Below the pieces are notes generated by a model. That model saw nothing but the letters and a program-made list of their open reading frames with translations. It was not told the origin of the DNA and did not search any database. From Niallia circulans NBRC 13626 (GTDB lineage Bacteria; Bacillota; Bacilli; Bacillales; Cytobacillaceae): a DNA stretch of 64,000 nt. The first letter of the stretch is position 1, and each line of letters begins with the position of its first letter. The position numbers and the translations under genes were made by a program. Of this stretch, positions 8,813 through 17,648 are shown in pieces. The stretch is taken from positions 62,001 to 126,000 of the forward strand of contig NZ_BCVE01000008.1 in the NCBI RefSeq assembly GCF_001591585.1, read 5' to 3'.

Positions 8813-8815
8813 TAA

Positions 8816-8840
8816 AACAGAAAGAAAAAAGCTTTCTGTT
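8816..8840 (+). promoter_or_regulatory. Hairpin in the pflB 5' leader
   Basis: A perfect 9-bp stem (AACAGAAAG and its complement) with an A-rich 7-base loop lies right at the likely transcript start and is followed by ATATATTTTT. It could protect the 5' end of the mRNA or act as a weak attenuator. Confidence 0.5.
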
Positions 8841-8872
8841 ATATATTTTTATTAAATCATGAGGTGATTATA

Positions 8873-11116
8873 ATGGAAAAAGTTGAAACAACTACTTATT
8901 GGGAAGGCTTTAAAAATGGATCATGGCAGAAAGAAGTAAATGTTCGTGATTTCATCCTGAAAAACTTTAAACCATATTATGGAGATTCTGCTTTCTTAGC
9001 AGGTCCTACATTAGAAACAACACAATTATGGGAACAAGTAATGGAATTAAGTAAATTAGAAAGAGAACGAGGCGGCGTTTACGATTTAGATACTGACATC
9101 GTATCTACCATTACTTCTCACGGTCCTGGGTACTTAGATAAATCAAAAGAAAAAATTGTCGGAGTACAAACAGATGAGCCTTTCAAACGTTCTTTCCAAC
9201 CTAACGGTGGTATTAGAATGGCTGTTCAAGCTTGTGAATCATACGGCTATAAAGCGGATGAAGAATTAGTAAAATTCTTTACTGAACATCGTAAAACCCA
9301 TAACGCAGGAGTTTTTGATGCATATACAGACGAAATGAGATTAGCTAGAAAAGCTGCCATCATTACAGGTCTTCCTGATGCTTATGGTCGCGGAAGAATT
9401 ATTGGAGACTATCGTCGCGTTGCACTTTATGGTGTTGATTTCTTAATTAATGAAAAACAAAAAGATAAAAAAGCAACTAGTTCTGTTATGACAGAAGAAA
9501 CAATTCGTTTAAGAGAAGAGCTTTCTGAACAAATTCGTGCTCTACATGAATTAAAAGAATTAGGTGCAAGCTATGGATTTGATTTATCAAGACCAGCAGC
9601 AAATGCCCAAGAAGCATTCCAATGGGTTTATCTTGCCTACCTTGCAGCAATAAAAGAACAAAATGGAGCTGCAATGAGCTTAGGCCGTGTATCTACCTTC
9701 TTAGATATTTATGTAGAAAGAGACTTAGAAAATGGTACATTAACAGAAAAAGAAGTACAAGAAATTGTGGATCACTTTATCATGAAGCTACGCCTTGTAA
9801 AATTTGCTCGTACACCTGACTATAATGAATTATTCAGCGGTGACCCTACTTGGGTAACAGAATCAATTGGTGGTATGGCTAATGACGGAAGACCTTTAGT
9901 AACAAAGAACTCATTCCGTTTCCTTCATACTTTAGATAACTTAGGACCTGCACCAGAGCCTAATTTAACTGTGCTATGGTCTACACAGTTACCAGATAAC
10001 TTTAAGAAATTCTGTGCGCAAATGTCGATTCAAACAAGTGCGATCCAATATGAAAATGATGATATTATGAAACCTCAATGGGGCGATGATTACGGAATTG
10101 CATGTTGTGTTTCAGCAATGGAAATTGGTAAGCAGATGCAGTTCTTTGGAGCTCGTGCTAACCTTGCAAAATGTTTATTATACGCGATTAATGGTGGTAA
10201 AGATGAGAAGTTAAAAATTCAGGTTGGACCTAAATTTGAACCAATCACTTCTGAATACCTAGACTATAAAGAAGTTACCGAAAAATTTGATAATATGATG
10301 GAATGGTTAGCGGGCCTTTATATCAACACATTAAACGTTATCCATTATATGCATGACAAATATAGCTACGAAAGAATTGAAATGGCTCTTCATGATACAG
10401 AGATTCTTCGTACAATGGCTACAGGTATTGCCGGATTAAGCGTAGTTACTGACTCATTAAGTGCAATTAAACATGGAAAAGTTAAAGTTATTAGAGACGA
10501 AAACGGTCTTGCTGTAGATTTTGAAACGGAAGGAGATTTCCCGAAATATGGTAACAACGACGATGCAGTTGATAGTATTGCAGTTGAGATAGTTGAAAGC
10601 TTTATGAAAAAATTACGTAAGCATCAAACATATCGTAATTCTATGCATACTATGTCTATCTTAACCATCACTTCTAATGTTGTATATGGTAAGAAAACAG
10701 GTAATACTCCAGACGGACGTCGTGCAGGAGAACCTTTTGCTCCAGGAGCCAACCCTATGCATGGTCGTGACACAAAAGGAACTTTAGCATCCCTATCTTC
10801 TGTTGCTAAGTTACCTTACGATTATTCATTAGATGGTATTTCCAATACATTCTCTATTGTTCCAAAAGCTTTAGGCAAGGAAGATGATATTCGGGCAAAT
10901 AACTTAGTATCTATTTTAGATGGGTATGCAACAAAAGCTGGGCACCACTTAAATGTTAACGTATTTAATAGAGAAACATTGTTAGATGCAATGGAACATC
11001 CAGAATTATATCCACAATTAACCATTCGTGTATCTGGATATGCAGTTAACTTTATCAAATTAACTCGTGAACAACAACAAGACGTTATTAGTCGTACCTT
11101 CCATGAGTCAATGTAA
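8873..11116 (+). CDS. pflB: Formate C-acetyltransferase (pyruvate formate-lyase)
   Basis: A 747-residue cytosolic glycyl-radical enzyme that converts pyruvate and CoA into acetyl-CoA and formate in fermentation. Catalytic Cys411-Cys412 are in GIACCVSAM; the radical glycine is Gly722 in RVSGYAV near the C-terminus. Length and ends match the family. The start is the ATG at 8873, 6 bases after GAGGTG; a GTG 9 bases upstream overlaps that site and is less likely. pflA follows 100 bases later. Regulation is expected from the Fnr/Rex-like palindrome upstream. The enzyme is oxygen-sensitive, so it implies anaerobic growth. Confidence 0.97.
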   Translation: MEKVETTTYWEGFKNGSWQKEVNVRDFILKNFKPYYGDSAFLAGPTLETTQLWEQVMELSKLERERGGVYDLDTDIVSTITSHGPGYLDKSKEKIVGVQTDEPFKRSFQPNGGIRMAVQACESYGYKADEELVKFFTEHRKTHNAGVFDAYTDEMRLARKAAIITGLPDAYGRGRIIGDYRRVALYGVDFLINEKQKDKKATSSVMTEETIRLREELSEQIRALHELKELGASYGFDLSRPAANAQEAFQWVYLAYLAAIKEQNGAAMSLGRVSTFLDIYVERDLENGTLTEKEVQEIVDHFIMKLRLVKFARTPDYNELFSGDPTWVTESIGGMANDGRPLVTKNSFRFLHTLDNLGPAPEPNLTVLWSTQLPDNFKKFCAQMSIQTSAIQYENDDIMKPQWGDDYGIACCVSAMEIGKQMQFFGARANLAKCLLYAINGGKDEKLKIQVGPKFEPITSEYLDYKEVTEKFDNMMEWLAGLYINTLNVIHYMHDKYSYERIEMALHDTEILRTMATGIAGLSVVTDSLSAIKHGKVKVIRDENGLAVDFETEGDFPKYGNNDDAVDSIAVEIVESFMKKLRKHQTYRNSMHTMSILTITSNVVYGKKTGNTPDGRRAGEPFAPGANPMHGRDTKGTLASLSSVAKLPYDYSLDGISNTFSIVPKALGKEDDIRANNLVSILDGYATKAGHHLNVNVFNRETLLDAMEHPELYPQLTIRVSGYAVNFIKLTREQQQDVISRTFHESM

Positions 11117-11133
11117 TTCTTAAAGACTGGGCT

Positions 11134-11154
11134 GAGGGATTTTCTTGTTCCCTC
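11134..11154 (+). promoter_or_regulatory. Hairpin between pflB and pflA
   Basis: A 6-bp GC-rich stem (GAGGGA with TCCCTC) lies 18 bases after pflB, without a proper U-tract. It may mark an mRNA processing or partial termination point that keeps PflA below PflB. Confidence 0.4.
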
Positions 11155-11216
11155 TCCCCTTCTTCTTACAGTGCTACTATACTGGATTGCGGGTTTATTA
11201 TAAGGAGGAAATAATC

Positions 11217-11948
11217 ATGAACGGCAATATACATTCAATAGAAACATTTGGAACAGTAGATGGCCCAGGTATTCGCTATGTAGTATTTACACAAGGCTGC
11301 TTACTCCGCTGCCAATTTTGTCATAATGCTGACACTTGGGAAATTGGTACTGGAAAGCAAATGTCTGTTATGGACATTATCAATGATTTAAAAACATACC
11401 TTCCTTTTATCGAACCATCCGGTGGAGGTATTACTGTAAGTGGCGGGGAACCATTATTACAAATACCATTTTTAATAGAACTATTTAAAGAGTGTAAGAA
11501 ACTTGGTATTCATACCACAATTGACTCTTCTGGTGGTTGTTATTCAAAAGCCCCTTCTTTCCAAACACAATTAGATGAGTTGATGCAATATACTGATTTA
11601 GTTTTGCTTGATTTAAAACATATTGACCGTAAAAAGCATATTAAATTGACTGGCATGGGAAATGATCATATTTTAGATTTTGCTGCCTATTTATCTAATA
11701 AGAAAGTCCCTATATGGGTTAGACATGTATTAGTACCCACAATTAATGATACAGAAGAAGATTTAACGAGATTAAGTGATTTCATTGCTACACTTGAAAA
11801 TGTAGAAAAAATTGATATACTCCCTTATCATAAATTAGGTGTATATAAATGGGAGAATCTTGGATTAGAATATCCTTTAAAAGGCATCGAACCACCTACA
11901 CAAGAATCAGTTGATTTTGCGGCTGCTATTTTAAATAGAACAATGTAA
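11217..11948 (+). CDS. pflA: Pyruvate formate-lyase activating enzyme
   Basis: A 243-residue radical SAM enzyme that makes the glycyl radical on PflB. The iron-sulfur motif CxxxCxxC is Cys28-Cys32-Cys35 (CLLRCQFC), followed by the SAM-binding GGE-type motif in VSGGEPLLQ. The ATG at 11217 follows AAGGAGG by 8 bases; the frame runs upstream into the intergenic hairpin but without a start signal. Typical partner gene of pflB, probably co-transcribed. Confidence 0.96.
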   Translation: MNGNIHSIETFGTVDGPGIRYVVFTQGCLLRCQFCHNADTWEIGTGKQMSVMDIINDLKTYLPFIEPSGGGITVSGGEPLLQIPFLIELFKECKKLGIHTTIDSSGGCYSKAPSFQTQLDELMQYTDLVLLDLKHIDRKKHIKLTGMGNDHILDFAAYLSNKKVPIWVRHVLVPTINDTEEDLTRLSDFIATLENVEKIDILPYHKLGVYKWENLGLEYPLKGIEPPTQESVDFAAAILNRTM

Positions 11949-11966
11949 AAGTTTTAAAAACAAAGA

Positions 11967-12006
11967 TAAGAGGCATAAATTTACTATGTGATATCTATGC
12001 CTCTTA
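11967..12006. terminator. Stem-loop between pflA and convergent small gene
   Basis: A perfect 11-bp inverted repeat (TAAGAGGCATA) with an 18-base loop, 19 bases after the pflA stop. It is placed to end both pflA and the convergent Pro-rich gene. Confidence 0.75.
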
Positions 12007-12022
12007 CTAGCTATTATCCTAT

Positions 12023-12205
12023 TTAAGCATCACGATTAGCGAATGGGGGATATGGCGGAAATGGAGGTCCTGGTGGTTCTGGTGGACTTGGCGGATAATG
12101 TGGACAACATGACTTCTTTTTGCAGCCGACAGATAATTCGGATTCAAAGGATATAGGGATATTTAATAGTGTAACTTCTACGTCTAAACCTAGAATTTTA
12201 AGCAT
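12023..12205 (-). CDS. Small Pro-rich, Cys-containing protein (60 aa)
   Basis: The first half (MLKILGLDVEVTLLNIPISF) looks like a folded or membrane-contacting segment; then a CKKKSCC cluster; then a tail of PP repeats (PPSPPEPPGPPFPPYPPF). The ribosome binding site TAGGAGGGAG is strong. Such short Pro-rich, Cys-rich proteins occur among spore coat or exosporium components, but no family is recognised and the role is unknown. Confidence 0.6.
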   Translation of the reverse strand: MLKILGLDVEVTLLNIPISFESELSVGCKKKSCCPHYPPSPPEPPGPPFPPYPPFANRDA

Positions 12206-12347
12206 TTTATCTCCCTCCTATATTTTTTTTCGTACAAAATTTTGTTAAACAACATTTACATATTTTGTACTTACATTATAGAGTATGTTCATTCCTGGTA
12301 CATGTTTGTGCTGTGTCATTAATTTAAGAGAGAATATTGCCAATAAA

Positions 12348-12378
12348 AAGAGACCGAATAAACGATTATCGGTCTCTT
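12348..12378 (-). terminator. Intrinsic terminator of the NAD salvage operon
   Basis: A 10-bp stem (AAGAGACCGA on the plus strand and its complement) followed on the minus strand by a T-run, 12 bases beyond the nadE stop. Confidence 0.85.
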
Positions 12379-12389
12379 CTTCTTTTCTA

Positions 12390-13214
12390 CTATTCTTTCC
12401 ACCATTCATCAAACATTGATGCAGGTACTTGTCTCTTATGCTCTGTCAATAAATAACGAGCTTCAATCTTTTCTGCAACAGCTTGTGTAACTTCTTTTCC
12501 TTCTAAATAATCATCTAATTCATCATAAGTGATACCAAGTTCGGTTTCATCAGCTTGTCCTGGTTTATTATCTAATAAATCGGCAGTTGGCACCTTCAGA
12601 TATAGAGCCTCTTCTGCATTCAGCTCTTTTAATAATTGCTTTCCTTGTCTTTTTGATAATCCTGTTAACGGTAGAACATCTGCACCGCCATCTCCATACT
12701 TTGTAAAGAATCCTGTAACAGCTTCTGCAGCATGATCAGTACCTATCACTAGTAAATTTTCTTGTCCGCCAATTGCATATTGCGCAATCATCCGCATTCT
12801 AGCTTTTACATTCCCTTTATGGTAATCAGCTAATGGAGTTTCACTCATGTTATCATAAACAGTCTTCACGTCATCTACAGGAGTTTTAATATTAAATACA
12901 TATTCCTTATCCGCTTTTATAAATTCCATTGCACGTTTTGCATCTACTTCATCTGCTTGAACTCCATATGGCAATCTTACCGCTACAAAAGTTGCGTTAT
13001 AGCCTTCCGCTCGTAATTCTTCTACTGCTAATTGTGCCAGTCTTCCTGCTAATGATGAATCTTGTCCACCACTAATCCCTAAAACAAATCCTTTTGCTTT
13101 CGCTTTCTTAGCGTAATCCTTTAAAAATTGGACTCTTTTTTCAATTTCTTGTTTTGGATTAATTTCAGGTTGTACGTTTAAATCCCTCATAATTTTTTCT
13201 TGTAGCTGACGCAT
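12390..13214 (-). CDS. nadE: NH3-dependent NAD+ synthetase
   Basis: A 274-residue amidating ligase that turns nicotinate adenine dinucleotide, ATP and ammonia into NAD+. The PP-loop is [12 protein letters not shown] (about residues 48-59); other family landmarks are [32 protein letters not shown] (in parts) and LLDNKPGQ(A)DE. No glutaminase domain, so it uses free ammonia. AGGAGGAAAAAGC precedes the ATG; the gene starts 12 bases after pncB, with the ribosome binding site overlapping the pncB end. Last gene of a pncA-pncB-nadE operon. Confidence 0.96.
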   Translation of the reverse strand: MRQLQEKIMRDLNVQPEINPKQEIEKRVQFLKDYAKKAKAKGFVLGISGGQDSSLAGRLAQLAVEELRAEGYNATFVAVRLPYGVQADEVDAKRAMEFIKADKEYVFNIKTPVDDVKTVYDNMSETPLADYHKGNVKARMRMIAQYAIGGQENLLVIGTDHAAEAVTGFFTKYGDGGADVLPLTGLSKRQGKQLLKELNAEEALYLKVPTADLLDNKPGQADETELGITYDELDDYLEGKEVTQAVAEKIEARYLLTEHKRQVPASMFDEWWKE

Positions 13215-13226
13215 GCTTTTTCCTCC

Positions 13227-14687
13227 TCATTTGCGTTTTTGAATTGTTACTTTTACCTTTTCTATATGACTCATTTTATTTTCCCAGCATAAAGGGCTTA
13301 AATCTACAGGATATTCCTCAGGATTTAAGGAACGCTTATATTCATCCCAAAGTATTTCTAAACTTTGCTCTGAATACTTTTGAATGCTGACGATATCTGG
13401 GGTTGCATATATTAACTTACCATCCTTAAAAATATCTTGATGGATATCTACTGCAGTAAAATTAGTCACGAATTTGCTGATATACGTGTGGGTTGGATGA
13501 AACATTTTTAAGCGTTCTTCGTTTTCAGGATGTTCGGATTCTAAACAGATATAATCCCCTTCAGATTTGCCATTTATATCATTTATAATTCGATATACCC
13601 TTTTTAATCCAGGAGTAGTCACTTTTTCTGGATTTCCGCTAATTTTAATCGTATCTTGCATATTGCCTTCTTTATCTTCAATAGAAACGAGCTTATATAC
13701 GCCGCCAAGTGCTGGCTGATCATATGCTGTAATTAATTTGGTTCCAATTCCCCAAATATCTATTTTTGCGCCTTGTGCTTTTAAGTTAATAATCGTGTAT
13801 TCATCTAGATCATTGCTTGCAACAATTTTAGTATCATAGAAGCCGGCTTCATCTAGCATTTTTCTTGCTTCTTTTGATAAATAAGCTAAATCACCGCTAT
13901 CCAGTCGAATCCCTCGGAAATTTATGCTATCGCCTAATTCCTTTGCAACGCGAATAGCATTAGGAACTCCAGAACGCAAAGTATCATATGTGTCTACTAA
14001 AAATACGCAATCCTTATGTCTTCGTGCGTATTTATGAAAAGCTATATACTCATCATGATAGGCTTGAATCATGGAATGGGCATGCGTTCCAGAAATCGGA
14101 ATACCGAATAATTTACCTGCTCTGACATTTGAGGTGGAATTAAAGCCACCGATAAAAGCAGCTCTTGTCCCCCATAATGCTGCATCAAGTTCATGTGCAC
14201 GTCTGCTTCCAAACTCCATTACGATTCCATCACCAATTACATTTTTAATTCTAGAAGCTTTTGTTGCAATTAATGTTTGGTAATTCACAATATTTAAGAT
14301 AGCTGTTTCAACAATTTGTGCTTGGGCAAGTGGTGCTTCAATTCTCATTAAAGGTTCATTTGCAAAAACCACTTCTCCTTCTGCTGCTGACCTTAGACTT
14401 CCAGTAAAACGGAGATCTTTCAAATAAGCTAGGAAATCTTCCTTAAACCCTTCTTGTCTTAAGTATTCAATATCCCCTTCAGAAAATTGCAGATTCTCTA
14501 GGTATTGAATCACTCGTTCTAAACCAGCGAAAACAGCGTAGCCATTATTAAAAGGCAATTTTCTAAAATATACTTCAAAAACAGCATTCTTTTCAGCAAT
14601 GCCATCCTCCCAGTATGTTTCAGCCATATTAATTTGATATAAGTCCGTATGTAACATTAAACTGTCATCTTTAAAATTAAAACTCAT
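13227..14687 (-). CDS. pncB: Nicotinate phosphoribosyltransferase
   Basis: A 486-residue enzyme that joins nicotinate and phosphoribosyl pyrophosphate to nicotinate mononucleotide, the committed step of salvage. Family landmarks include MLHTDLYQINMAETYW at the N-terminus, EFGSRRAH, GTHAHSMIQAY and RLDSGDLAYLSK. The start follows CAGGAGGAC by 5-6 bases. It lies between pncA (27 bases upstream) and nadE, which fixes the pathway role. Confidence 0.96.
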   Translation of the reverse strand: MSFNFKDDSLMLHTDLYQINMAETYWEDGIAEKNAVFEVYFRKLPFNNGYAVFAGLERVIQYLENLQFSEGDIEYLRQEGFKEDFLAYLKDLRFTGSLRSAAEGEVVFANEPLMRIEAPLAQAQIVETAILNIVNYQTLIATKASRIKNVIGDGIVMEFGSRRAHELDAALWGTRAAFIGGFNSTSNVRAGKLFGIPISGTHAHSMIQAYHDEYIAFHKYARRHKDCVFLVDTYDTLRSGVPNAIRVAKELGDSINFRGIRLDSGDLAYLSKEARKMLDEAGFYDTKIVASNDLDEYTIINLKAQGAKIDIWGIGTKLITAYDQPALGGVYKLVSIEDKEGNMQDTIKISGNPEKVTTPGLKRVYRIINDINGKSEGDYICLESEHPENEERLKMFHPTHTYISKFVTNFTAVDIHQDIFKDGKLIYATPDIVSIQKYSEQSLEILWDEYKRSLNPEEYPVDLSPLCWENKMSHIEKVKVTIQKRK

Positions 14688-14714
14688 TATAGTCCTCCTG
14701 CAACCCCTAAACGA

Positions 14715-15254
14715 CTAAAGGATAGTAGCCCCTAGTACATTTTTAAAATGTTCCAATGCCCACTGATGGCCGATTTCATTAAATGAAGCAACGGCATTTT
14801 CATATATATGAATATTATAACCAAGATTATAAGCATCTACAGCAGTATGCAGCACACATATATCTGTACAAACGCCAACTAGATAAATATCTTTAATGGA
14901 TCTCTCTTGCAATTTTATATGTAAATCAGTGCCTGCAAAAGCACTGTATCTAGTTTTATCCATCCAATACACATTGGTTAAATCTTTGTGATCTTCATAA
15001 GTTTTTTGAAGTGTTCCATATAAATCTCTTCCTCTTGTGCCAGCAATATTATGAGGTGGAAAAAGCTTTGACTCTGGATGATATGGATCATTTAATGTAT
15101 GCAAATCAATTGCAAACACGGTTAAATCATCATTATCGATAAAATTCTTCGTAATGTTGACTATTTCATTCTCAATGGCAATGCCTGGTTCACCACATGG
15201 TAAATTGCCCTCCACGAAGTCAAAAGTGTAATCAATATTAATTAGAGCTTTCAT
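14715..15254 (-). CDS. pncA: Nicotinamidase (isochorismatase-fold Cys hydrolase)
   Basis: A 179-residue hydrolase that deamidates nicotinamide to nicotinate. The catalytic triad is visible as Asp in NIDYTFDF (near residue 8-11), Lys in MDKTRYSAF, and Cys in VGVCTDICVLHTA. The metal-site region DLHTLNDPYHPESKLFPPH (in parts) is also present. First gene of the NAD salvage operon; the preceding ribosome binding site is AAGGGGGGA. This corresponds to B. subtilis YueJ. Confidence 0.92.
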   Translation of the reverse strand: MKALINIDYTFDFVEGNLPCGEPGIAIENEIVNITKNFIDNDDLTVFAIDLHTLNDPYHPESKLFPPHNIAGTRGRDLYGTLQKTYEDHKDLTNVYWMDKTRYSAFAGTDLHIKLQERSIKDIYLVGVCTDICVLHTAVDAYNLGYNIHIYENAVASFNEIGHQWALEHFKNVLGATIL

Positions 15255-15528
15255 TAAATCCCCCCTTAATTTCTACAGAACTTATTAAAAACATCCTATA
15301 AGAAAACACCTTGATTTATATTTAAACTATCCTTTATTATACCATTCATTTTATTTTTTCCTATTGTAAATACTTAATTCTTCCTGATTTTATTCAAATT
15401 GTTTCTCTAGAAGGGAACTATGTTTTATCATTCAACATTTAAAAATGTCATAAAATATCCTTATTATCTGTAATATTGACCTTTATCCCTAGTTGTTAAT
15501 TGCTTTTCCACACTAGTTTAGATATAAT
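15255..15528 (+). promoter_or_regulatory. Divergent control region with promoter for the yidC2 leader ORF
   Basis: No gene seen here. A sigma-A-type promoter for the rightward unit is TTGCTT (15500-15505), 17-base spacer, TATAAT (15523-15528), about 30 bases before the start codon of the leader ORF. I found no clear operator for the leftward NAD salvage operon. Confidence 0.65.
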
Positions 15529-15559
15529 TTTATTTGTTCACTAATAATGAGGTGTATAA

Positions 15560-15856
15560 ATGATTGATTTATTATTAGACTTAACGTTTTTTCCCAGTTA
15601 TCAAACGGTTTACTATACATTTTTAGTAGGTCTAGTACTGAAATATTTATGGGATTGGAACATTAAGACAACGGTTCAGCAAGAATTCTTTGCAACGGAT
15701 GAAAAGTTGTCATTAGATGTTTCTATCACAACAATAAATATGAATGTTCAAAAATATAATACTCCTATTTTGCACTGGATTGTTAAAAATATCCGTAAAA
15801 GAATAGAGAGTTCCCATGATGATCCTGAGAAACCAATTACCTCCTTTGTTAGCTAG
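15560..15856 (+). CDS. MifM-like regulatory leader protein upstream of yidC2
   Basis: A 98-residue protein with one N-terminal hydrophobic segment (about residues 10-31) and a basic then acidic C-terminus. In B. subtilis, the 95-residue MifM precedes yidC2 (yqjG); it stalls its own ribosome when membrane insertion fails and so unmasks the yidC2 ribosome binding site. Here the C-terminal part reads IxxWIxKxxR at residues 70-79 (Ile70, Trp73, Ile74, Lys76, Arg79) followed by the acidic HDDPE (86-90). From memory, MifM has Ile70, Trp73, Ile74, Lys76, Arg79 at the same numbers and DEED at 86-89. The rest is not alike. The ORF ends 29 bases before yidC2. Stalling itself is inferred. Confidence 0.75.
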   Translation: MIDLLLDLTFFPSYQTVYYTFLVGLVLKYLWDWNIKTTVQQEFFATDEKLSLDVSITTINMNVQKYNTPILHWIVKNIRKRIESSHDDPEKPITSFVS

Positions 15857-15882
15857 TATTTAATTAACAATTTGGAGGAATT
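15835..15882 (+). promoter_or_regulatory. Stem that hides the yidC2 ribosome binding site
   Basis: AATT-A-CCTCC (15835-15844) can pair with GGAGGAATT (15874-15882), leaving one bulged A. The right arm contains the yidC2 ribosome binding site; the left arm covers codons 93-95 of the leader ORF. A ribosome stalled at about codons 87-90 would cover or melt the left arm and free the site, which is the MifM mechanism. Confidence 0.7.
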
Positions 15883-15885
15883 ACA

Positions 15886-16674
15886 ATGAAAATATTATCA
15901 AAAAATACATTACTAATCATGCTATTAGGTTTATCAACTATTCTACTGAGTGCTTGTTCCTCATCAGCAAGTGGAAATAATGATGGGTTTTTCCATAAAA
16001 TATTTGTTGAGCCTTTTACGGCAATTATTCACGGAACAGCAGATGTATTTGCTGGAAGCTACGGCCTTGCGATTATTCTGATCACTTTAGTAATTCGACT
16101 TGTCTTAATGCCTTTAATGCTGAAGCAATATAAAAAACAACAATTAATGAAATCAAAAATGGATACAATTAAACCTGAAATGGAAGCAATTCAGAAAAAG
16201 ATTAAGGCCACTAAAGATCAAAAAGAACAGCAAAAACTGCAAATGGAAATGATGGATCTTTACAAAAAAAATAATATTAACCCACTTAATATTGGATGTT
16301 TACCAATGCTGATTCAAATGCCGATTTTAATGGGATTCTATTATGCAATACGTGGTTCTCAAGAAATAGCTAGCCACTCCTTTTTATGGTTTAATTTAGG
16401 ACAGTCAGATTTAATTCTAACCGCGTTAGCAGGTATTGTTTATTATTTACAATTTAGAGTATCGCAAAGTACCATGACACAAGAACAACAAAAGCAAATG
16501 AGTAAAATAGGATTGATTTCTCCTATTATGATTGTAATAGTGTCTTTAAATGCTCCAGCAGCTCTACCACTATATTGGACAGTCGGTGGAACTTTCCTTA
16601 TCTTCCAATCTTTAATCGGCAGAAAGCTATATCCGCCCCAACCTAATAATAAAAAGATAGCGGCAGATAAATAA
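15886..16674 (+). CDS. yidC: Membrane protein insertase YidC2 (YqjG/MisCB type)
   Basis: A 262-residue Oxa1/YidC-family insertase that helps proteins into the plasma membrane. It has a lipoprotein signal peptide with lipobox LLSAC (Cys near residue 24), then five membrane spans: a first span ending VIRLVLMPLML with the groove Arg, a cytoplasmic coiled hairpin (about 85-125), a Cys-containing NPLNIGCLPMLIQMPI region, and the final spans. The tail is short and basic. The small MifM-like ORF just upstream marks it as the inducible second copy, not SpoIIIJ/YidC1. Confidence 0.93.
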   Translation: MKILSKNTLLIMLLGLSTILLSACSSSASGNNDGFFHKIFVEPFTAIIHGTADVFAGSYGLAIILITLVIRLVLMPLMLKQYKKQQLMKSKMDTIKPEMEAIQKKIKATKDQKEQQKLQMEMMDLYKKNNINPLNIGCLPMLIQMPILMGFYYAIRGSQEIASHSFLWFNLGQSDLILTALAGIVYYLQFRVSQSTMTQEQQKQMSKIGLISPIMIVIVSLNAPAALPLYWTVGGTFLIFQSLIGRKLYPPQPNNKKIAADK

Positions 16675-16678
16675 GAAT

Positions 16679-16736
16679 AAAGGACAAATTTTACGTGATA
16701 AAGCATTAAGCCACGCGTGAAATTTGTCCTTTTTTT
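16679..16736. terminator. Bidirectional terminator between yidC2 and crcB
   Basis: A 13-bp stem AAAGGACAAATTT with complement ending in a T-run, and a partly paired loop. It follows yidC2 directly and faces the end of the convergent crcB gene. Confidence 0.88.
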
Positions 16737-16754
16737 AGATAATAAATGTTTCTT

Positions 16755-17117
16755 TTATAAATGGAGACCAACGTTCCACCCTGCAAAACAGAATAAAATT
16801 CCCCCTAAGAATGTCCCTAATATATATATATATAACCCCATTCTTCTCTTTTCTCGACATAATGTTACTGCCTCAACAGCAAAAGTAGAGAATGTTGTAA
16901 ATGCTCCTAAAAAACCAATTGCTAAAATAAAATAGGCATTGACATTCACACCCATTCCTACAATTAATCCTAGTAGAAACGATCCGATTATATTGACAAT
17001 CATGGTCGGAATAGGGATAGACGATGCCATTATTTTTTTTAGTTCATTTATAAAAAAATAACGAGAAATAGCGCCAATAAAACCGCCAACTCCAATTAAC
17101 AAAAGATTACTAACCAT
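16755..17117 (-). CDS. crcB: Fluoride channel subunit CrcB (Fluc), downstream copy
   Basis: A 120-residue four-span membrane protein of the Fluc family, which exports fluoride as a dual-topology dimer. Signature regions are GGFIGAISRYF, NIIGSFLLG and FLGAFTTFSTF (the Phe-box and TTFS motif). The ATG at 17117 is chosen: GGAG lies 8 bases upstream inside the end of the other crcB gene, giving an 8-base overlap. Upstream ATG at 17144 would need a worse site. Tandem crcB genes usually make opposite-facing subunits of a heterodimer. Confidence 0.92.
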   Translation of the reverse strand: MVSNLLLIGVGGFIGAISRYFFINELKKIMASSIPIPTMIVNIIGSFLLGLIVGMGVNVNAYFILAIGFLGAFTTFSTFAVEAVTLCREKRRMGLYIYILGTFLGGILFCFAGWNVGLHL

Positions 17118-17490
17118 TTGATTTACTCCATTTTCTTTCTCCAATTTTCATTCCTAAATACGCAAAACTAATTCCAAATACGGCACTACCAACAACATAA
17201 CTAATAGCGGGCACAGGACTACCTGCAATTAGCAATTGAACAGTATCCAGACTGAGTGTTGATAAAGTAGTAAAAGAACCAATCATGCCTGTTCCAATGG
17301 CTGCAGTATATTCTGATTTTAACTTTTGTTTTTTTATAATGGCGCTGGTAAACCAGCCTAATATAAAGGAACCAGCAATATTAATTCCCAATGTTTGCAG
17401 GGGAAAATCATAGTCAAAAGGAATTTGACCTACAATAAATCGCAAAATGCTCCCTATCACCCCGCCAATACCAACAAATATATAACTCAT
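17110..17490 (-). CDS. crcB: Fluoride channel subunit CrcB (Fluc), upstream copy
   Basis: A 126-residue Fluc protein with four spans; landmarks are GGVIGSILRF, NIAGSFILGW and GMIGSFTTLSTLS. The shared sequence with the next gene is the family core only, as expected for the two halves of an antiparallel heterodimer. Ribosome binding site AAAGGAATG. No canonical fluoride riboswitch was found ahead of it, although a folded leader is possible (see 17542-17641). Confidence 0.92.
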   Translation of the reverse strand: MSYIFVGIGGVIGSILRFIVGQIPFDYDFPLQTLGINIAGSFILGWFTSAIIKKQKLKSEYTAAIGTGMIGSFTTLSTLSLDTVQLLIAGSPVPAISYVVGSAVFGISFAYLGMKIGERKWSKSNG

Positions 17491-17541
17491 AATTATTCAT
17501 TCCTTTATTTAATAAAATCAATTCAGGATTATGATACAAAA

Positions 17542-17641
17542 AAGATGTCTAATGAAAAGAATAGGTATGATTTTCAAAGGAATTCTTTCTATCATTTCAT
17601 TCCTATAAACCTCATAGCTTTTCTATCATAAAAGACATCTT
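17542..17641 (-). promoter_or_regulatory. Long-range stem between DUF6501-like gene and crcB pair
   Basis: AAGATGTCT (minus-strand start) and AGACATCTT pair over 9 bp and enclose about 80 bases; on the minus strand the closing arm is followed by a T-run (TTTTTTG). An inner AGGAAT/ATTCCT pair is also possible. It may be the terminator of the small gene at 17649-17852 or a structured leader of crcB. Confidence 0.4.
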
Positions 17642-17648
17642 ATCTTTC

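Noticed and set aside
12060-12120. GGTGGTTCTGGTGG-type repeat on the plus strand
   Set aside because: It is the reverse side of the Pro-rich tail codons of the 60-residue gene, not an independent repeat or CRISPR.
17395-17631. 78-codon plus-strand frame across the crcB leader
   Set aside because: Antisense to crcB at its start, no ribosome binding site, no protein-like pattern.
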